Below, in pieces: positions 59,041 to 64,000 of a stretch of DNA of 64,000 nucleotides (position 1 is the first letter of the stretch; every line of letters begins with the position of its first letter). Both the position numbers and the translations under genes were made by a program. The DNA comes from Paracyclopina nana (Eukaryota; Arthropoda; Copepoda; Cyclopoida; Cyclopettidae), in the NCBI GenBank assembly GCA_019096065.1, contig JAGUCH010000008.1:2175001-2239000 (forward strand), written 5' to 3'. Under the pieces are notes generated by a model. It had not been told where the DNA came from. It did not search any database and saw only the letters and a program-made list of their open reading frames with translations.

Positions 59041-59974
59041 ATGTGGAGATTTGTCTCCGTGCTGCTGCTCGCTCTGATTTCCTTGGCTGAATCCTCCATT
59101 TTGTATAATGGAAACAATGTGATACAGTTAGGCCTAGACTCGCCCTTTCTGGTGGAAATCGTGAAAACAAACGCGAAAAACCAGGCTACAACTGTGGCCT
59201 CTTTTTCATTGTCTAACAATGCTTCTGTGGTGAAGGGCAGCAAAAGTGAGCAAGCTGACAAAAGTACCAAGTTTGAGCTCAACATTGAGTTTAATGAGCC
59301 GATCAAGGGCACCAATGGAACATTAAACACTGCCAAATTGAACTTTGTGGTCATTTACAAGCCTTCGGTAGGGTAAGCTTGTCAAAACTCAAGAAATGGC
59401 AGTCAAAGCCATATTTTTTGATCAATCAACCTGATTTTCATAGTTATTGGACTCTGACCAATGTTGATGTGAGTTATGAAGGCAATTATGCTGGATCAAC
59501 CTCATTGAACATCAAAGAAGCTTTGGATGTGATCTCCAGGCCTGGAGTCACCCAGAATCCAGCTGATCAGAGCTGTGAAAGAGGCTTCTCCACGTGTGCC
59601 CCAAAAAACCTGTGCTGGACATGTTCAGATCAGCTCATCTTGGCCTTAAATGTGACAGCTGACAGCTTGACCAGTAGGCTAGTCATGCCTGGCGTCAAAT
59701 TGCAGCCCTGGCTTTCCAACAGCACTCAATTTCAGTGAGCACAAATCATGCAGAACATTATTTTTGCAATATAATATATACATTTTTTTAAAGGTTTGGC
59801 TATGTCTGGGATTGTGACCCTTTGATTCCATTGCCAGTTTGGGTTGGCCTTTTCGTCACACTCACACTTGTGGCCTTGTTGTCTTGGGCCTTGAGCATGC
59901 TGGTCAATCTGATGACTCCAAATAGGTTTGATGACCCCAGAAGCAAAGGCATAAGTGTTCCTTTGACTGAATGA
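59041..59974 (+). CDS. Short V-type ATPase accessory subunit (ATP6AP1/Ac45-like)
   Basis: Three exons (59041-59372, 59444-59734, 59794-59974) give 267 residues. Ac45 proteins assemble with the Vo sector and guide V-ATPase to acidic organelles. The start chosen, MWRFVSVLLLALISLAESS, is a clean signal peptide; an in-frame ATG at 59026 would only add a few residues. The lumenal part has several N-x-S/T sites, the family YWTLTNVDV strand, and a Cys-rich patch (CERGFSTC, LCWTCSD). Near the end come FGYVWDCDPLIPLPVW, a transmembrane helix (VGLFVTLTLVALLSWALSML) and the cytosolic tail NRFDDPRSKGISVPL, which matches the RFDDPKGKTI motif of the family. It lacks the long N-terminal half of full-length ATP6AP1, like ATP6AP1L. 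Confidence 0.88.
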
Positions 59975-60023
59975 TAGTAAGTAAATTATTTGATTGTTGT
60001 TGTTCATCTCTGAATCAATTCAA

Positions 60024-60029
60024 CGAATA
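60024..60029 (+). terminator. Polyadenylation signal of the ATP6AP1-like gene
   Basis: AATAAA lies 50 bases past the TGA. Two more follow near 60139 and 60179. Confidence 0.55.
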
Positions 60030-60474
60030 AATCATTGACCTAGATGTACAAGTTGTAGTATGTACTGCTAAAATATGCTGTGATTAAGTCTTTATCACAC
60101 CACATAATTATGGTGGTGTGGCCACTAACCAATCATGCAATAAACCTATCATGACACTGAGCATACTTCATACGTACAATAAAAAGTTGAACACTATTTG
60201 GTTAGAAAATCATTTATTCCTATTTTTGTAAGTTTAGTTTTTCAATGATGATATTGGTTCTACTTCTTCAAACAACTCAAGGTTTTGGCAGCTGCACTAT
60301 AATTCTAATGAAATTCCCCATATAGTAGTATCTTGATATCAACATCCTTGGTTTTTTATAGTATTTACGTATCACTAAAATGGGGGCTTTCTCTTCTTCA
60401 CCTCACAGGATTGAAGGTTAGAATTGCGGTTTGTTATTGTGGTAATTGTTCACTTTTTTCAGGGAAAGTCACAT
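60030..60474. other. Convergent spacer
   Basis: The 3' ends of the ATP6AP1-like gene and the second Beat-like gene face each other here. No other feature is seen. Confidence 0.5.
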
Positions 60475-60479
60475 TTATT
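60474..60479 (-). terminator. AATAAA overlapping the stop codon of the second Beat-like gene
   Basis: The minus strand reads CGGAAATAAATG, where TAA is the stop and AATAAA spans it. Confidence 0.45.
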
Positions 60480-63400
60480 TCCGGCAAATGCCAGCTCTAA
60501 GCCCTTGCTTGTGGTTGACAAACATCCTTTTTATTGCTATTGGAAAGTCTTCAAAATGAGCAAAAGCAGTAGTAGACCTCCTTGCAGCCAAGCAGAGGCC
60601 TTCCAATCTGCAAAAAATAAGTTGACAAGTCTCTTTTTCAAATCTCAACATTCCAGTTGGCTTACTTGATGAGTCAGCTGATGTCCACCAATTGTCTGAC
60701 ACAGCTGGTTGCTCTTTAGGTGAAATCTTGGGAGTTTCTTGGAAGCTCTGCCAGTACACGGAGCCAATGGAGGCTGTGCATTCCAACTTGAGGCCTAGGG
60801 CCACAAATTTTGGTTGGACTTTGAAGGTCAGGCCCAGAGCTGAGGTTTCCAAGCGTTCACTGCCAATAGTTTCCATTTTGGGCTTGTACTCAAACAGCTC
60901 CCCGATGTACTGAAATGCAGGCATTTTGAAGTCGTAACTTTCATTTCCTTCATTTCTTACTTCTGGATAAACGTTCATTCCTTGTCCTGATGATTTAAAA
61001 GATGATGCCACTCGTCTTCCCGAGCCCATTTCTCTGAGCAGCTGCTCAACCTGATGATGGCTGTCAGTTTGGTGCAGCTGATAATTGCCCATCCGGTCAA
61101 AGCTCGACTCATATCTGCCGCTGGGATTGACCTAGAAAATCGATTCAGCCCCAAATTAGTATGTCACTCAGTCATCGCACCATGGCAATTGCTCAGCGCA
61201 GCAAATTCCCATGGGAGGAGCTAAAATCGAACCATTTTTACCTCGTGCCCATTGACCCTCCAAGTGAGAGACGCAGCTGGTCTGGACCTGCGAGCAATTA
61301 TTTTTAAGGCCCGAGTTGGAATTGAAGGGGAGAATTTACCTGTAGGAGAAACATGTGACGTTGACCTCATCGCCCACTTGGTATTTGGGTTGAATTCCAA
61401 CGATTTCAGCCTTTGTTGGTAAAACGACCACAACCATGTCTTGTTTGGCGAATTTGGTCCTAAAACTGGGGGCCTCGGCGCTCACTTCGCATTTGTAGGT
61501 TCCCCCAGAGGACAAGCTCAAATTCGTTAGCACAACTTGTTGCTTTGTTGATCTGGATTTCTGCAAAACAAAAAATTAAATCGACTCTGTGAAAATGGAA
61601 AGTGGAAAAAATGGCTTCTAAGACCTCATTAAAATTGGAGGCTTCTTCCGATTTTGCATTTTCCCTCGGGTAATTTGAGCTTAATGAGCTTTCAAATTCT
61701 GGTGGGAATTTGCCAGTTAGTGGCTTCTCTTGTTTACATAAAATAATGATTTGGTTGTCAAAAAAGCAGTACAAGTTGTGGTCTATTTCATCAAGCTTTT
61801 CATCATTTCTTTTGTGAGCTGTTGGGCAAACGTGACCAACATTTTTAGTAGTGCAGCTGTTTACACACTGGGGTCAAAATTGCCTTCGACGATATTGCTG
61901 TTGCAATAGGGTGCTCTTTGGGCAGGCGTCAGACCAGTGTGAGTTACATCTGTCTGTTGGCAATTAGGACAGCAACTCAAAAGAGGTAGCAGCACAAGAA
62001 GTTTTTTTTATATTAATGAAAGATCCTCCTGCTGAGTTATTTATGGTTGGACAAATGTTGTGAAAGAGAAGAAACAACAGTCATGCAAATATCGCATGAC
62101 TTTGCTCCGTGGCGCCCAGCTGAGATGAACATGCACTAAAATCCTACTTTATTTATATAGCAATTAGAAACCATTTTTTACCGCTACAGAAAAAAGGAGG
62201 TAACCTAGTGGAGGCTCTAGCCCAATTATTTCCCATTTTCACTAGCTATATGTGGTAGCAGTAGTAGCTCTTTTGGTCAAGAGTAGCAGTGTCCATTATT
62301 CGAGATTTTATGAGGTTGAGACCCCTAAAACCTCCACATGCACCTCATGATGCACAGTGGGGTAAACCTTAATGAATTGCAATTATTGATGTCCATTTGG
62401 CAAGAGATTGCAGCCATTTGTCAGTTACCAAAAATGGTACATATGCACTACGCGAAGCATTTCTGCCAAAGTTTCACGCACCAATCTGAGTGTAAGGTAA
62501 ACAAAATCCTGAAATCCTGTGATGAAGCTCCCAATCACCAACTTTGATCTCTCTGGAGGATCAAATGCTGCATTTTCATACCGAAAAGTTGAAAACGTGA
62601 CCCTGGCTCAAGCATGACACAGTGGGCTGAGAGTAGGTTTCCTGGGTGTTTAAGTGTGCCACACTGTGTGTGAGTCATGCTAAAAAAGCAAAGCTAGCAG
62701 CGGGGAGTTTCTTTGGCGAAAAGGTTTCCCTTGACAGTCATGAATGTTTAATCTGATCTTTGAGAGGTCTTTTTAGTCCCCCTCATATAATGCATATAGT
62801 ACAAGTACTTTCCTGGATAACTTTGGATAAGTTAAGCAGAAAATGGGGAAAAAATACTCACATCCACTTGAATGCCTTCCGTTTCAAACACTTGGAGCTT
62901 GGGCCTGTCGTTGGGCACAAATCTGTAAAACTCCCTGTCATCTTTGTACCACTTCACTGAATACAGGGTGTCCCCTTCCATATCAAACTGACAAATAAGT
63001 GTGGCTTTATCACCAACCACCCTGTGAGCTGGAACATCTATGGTATTGAGGGTCAGTGAGAGGATTCCTGCAAAGCAAAAAGAGGACAATTACCTAGAAG
63101 AAGACGCCAGTTGACAAGTTTGAGCAATCACTTGCTCCTACTGTATTACTCCACTGTGTATTTGCTGCATGAGATTTCCCTCATGCTAGTACTGCTAAGG
63201 CCATATGCACCCAGGTTGATTTGAAGAAAGCTGCTAAAATAAACCAAAGCAATGATGTTAGGTGAGGAATATCTAATTCCATAGATTTCCAAAGTAACAA
63301 AGAAAAATCCTAGATGTTTCTGTGGTTCCTCACTGAGCATTTTTGAGCATGCGGCATTTCAAGCCGTGAAGAAAGAGGTCTTCATCATATCATCATCTTG

Positions 63401-63548
63401 GCATATAGGGCTTAGATTAGATTTGGATACCAGCAGCAGTTCCCTGGTTGCCCCCAAATTATGACAAGAGCACCCTAGGGTCTAGAGAGAGAGAGAGAGA
63501 GTAGGGACTTTTCTAATGTCACCCACCTGCAAGCCAGAGAATTGACAT
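60475..63548 (-). CDS. Beaten-path-like immunoglobulin protein, complete
   Basis: Five exons (63548-63527, 63067-62862, 61560-61340, 61287-61242, 61131-60475) join in phase into 383 residues. A 22-base first coding exon plus the start of exon 2 make the signal peptide (MSILWLAGILSLTL). Ig1 contains ATLICQFDMEGDTLYSVKWY and the Beat hallmark REFYRF, closing with GGTYKCEVSAEAP. Ig2 runs from VNVTCFSY through SLTWRVNGHE to ALGLKLECTASIGSVYW. Between them is a long linker (VEQLLREMGSGRRVASSFKS region). The last ~60 residues are basic and not hydrophobic, so this form looks secreted rather than anchored. Beat proteins act in axon guidance with Side-family partners. AATAAA overlaps the stop (60479-60474). 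It is a paralogue of the partial gene at 19.4-20.4 kb, with the same intron positions in Ig1. Confidence 0.92.
63487..63501. repeat. (GA)n microsatellite
   Basis: An uninterrupted GA run of about eight units just upstream (3' side on the plus strand would be the exon) of the Beat-like first coding exon's donor, inside its first intron. Confidence 0.7.
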
Positions 63549-64000
63549 TATTTCCCTAGCTGGCCCATTAAGCATGCAGCAATTTTTTGGAATCATTCTT
63601 TTTTCTAGGTCAAATCTCATGCTGCCAGCCAGAGAGCATTTTTCTTCTTTCGAAACATTACGATGATCTGCTTACTTGGCTGCTTTTTAAGTGGCTTGAA
63701 CATTGTAGTCGTGAAAGCACTTGTTTTCTATCGACTCAATGTTTGCTGCCGTTGGAAAAGCTGCAAGAGTTTCAAAAACTTTGTGGAATTGAGGCGTGAC
63801 TTTTGCTGTCATGATCATCCATGATTTTTCCTCAGCTCTTTGAAAATGTATCACATTGCAAACTCTGCTATTGTCGAAAAGTATCTACATCTTCCCGTAT
63901 TAGACATGTATCATTATTACATCGTCCATGTAAAAAATAAGGTCACGTGTGGCAAAGTTAGGTTTTATAGTCAAGTGACTTTCTTTGTATGGCATGTAAG
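63549..64000. promoter_or_regulatory. 5' flank of the second Beat-like gene
   Basis: This probably holds its 5' UTR and promoter on the minus strand. No further exon is supported; a 70-codon plus-strand open frame has no recognisable content. Confidence 0.35.

Overview
The window is eukaryotic nuclear DNA. Its genes are split by many short introns (about 50-75 bp, a few of several kb) with GT-AG borders, 3' ends carry AATAAA signals, and the gene families (Beat, a Dop2R-type dopamine receptor, a Raskol/DAB2IP-type RasGAP) point to an arthropod. A compact crustacean-like genome is my guess, but the sequence alone does not fix the taxon. No rRNA, tRNA or CRISPR was found.

Layout: (1) 1-4500, + strand, a complete synaptic-type RasGAP (PH-C2-RasGAP-coiled coil). 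(2) 4.5-19.3 kb, mostly AT-rich non-coding DNA with one MITE, an E-box-dense patch near 14.1 kb and a GC-richer tract at 15-17 kb. (3) 19.4-21.9 kb, + strand, the 3' exons of a Beat-like immunoglobulin protein, then a complete cytosolic alpha-carbonic anhydrase. (4) 22.0-22.8 kb, - strand, a decayed CDK5RAP1 (tRNA methylthiotransferase) pseudogene. (5) 24.8-30.5 kb, - strand, two small unrecognised genes: a 118-aa single-pass membrane protein and a 199-aa soluble protein. (6) 31.4-40.2 kb, - strand, a complete ten-coding-exon D2-like dopamine receptor with a separate 5' UTR exon and MITEs in two of its introns. (7) 41-45 kb, a cluster of palindromic or inverted-repeat elements. (8) 45,377-55,851, a 10.5-kb mobile element built almost wholly from tandem repeats. 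(9) 56.3-58.4 kb, - strand, an isopenicillin-N-synthase-like 2-oxoglutarate/Fe(II) oxygenase. (10) 59.0-60.0 kb, + strand, a short ATP6AP1 (Ac45)-like V-ATPase accessory protein. (11) 60.5-63.5 kb, - strand, a second, complete Beat-like gene.

The most striking structure is region 8. It has ~125-bp terminal inverted repeats starting GGTAACACTC, an exact 8-bp target duplication (GAAAATGG), oppositely oriented arrays of a ~51-bp two-flavour minisatellite as arms, and a core of ~169-bp satellite plus a short unique segment. A second full copy (47,870-51,894), with the same architecture but different repeat numbers, has inserted into the left array and made its own exact 8-bp duplication (CTTTTTTT). 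This is a recently mobile, non-coding, satellite-armed element with no transposase in the window.

The genes do not form one pathway. Several are neuronal (RasGAP, Beat guidance proteins, dopamine receptor), the rest are housekeeping or metabolic. Exon borders were deduced by hand from splice signals, reading phase and family resemblance; no search was run.
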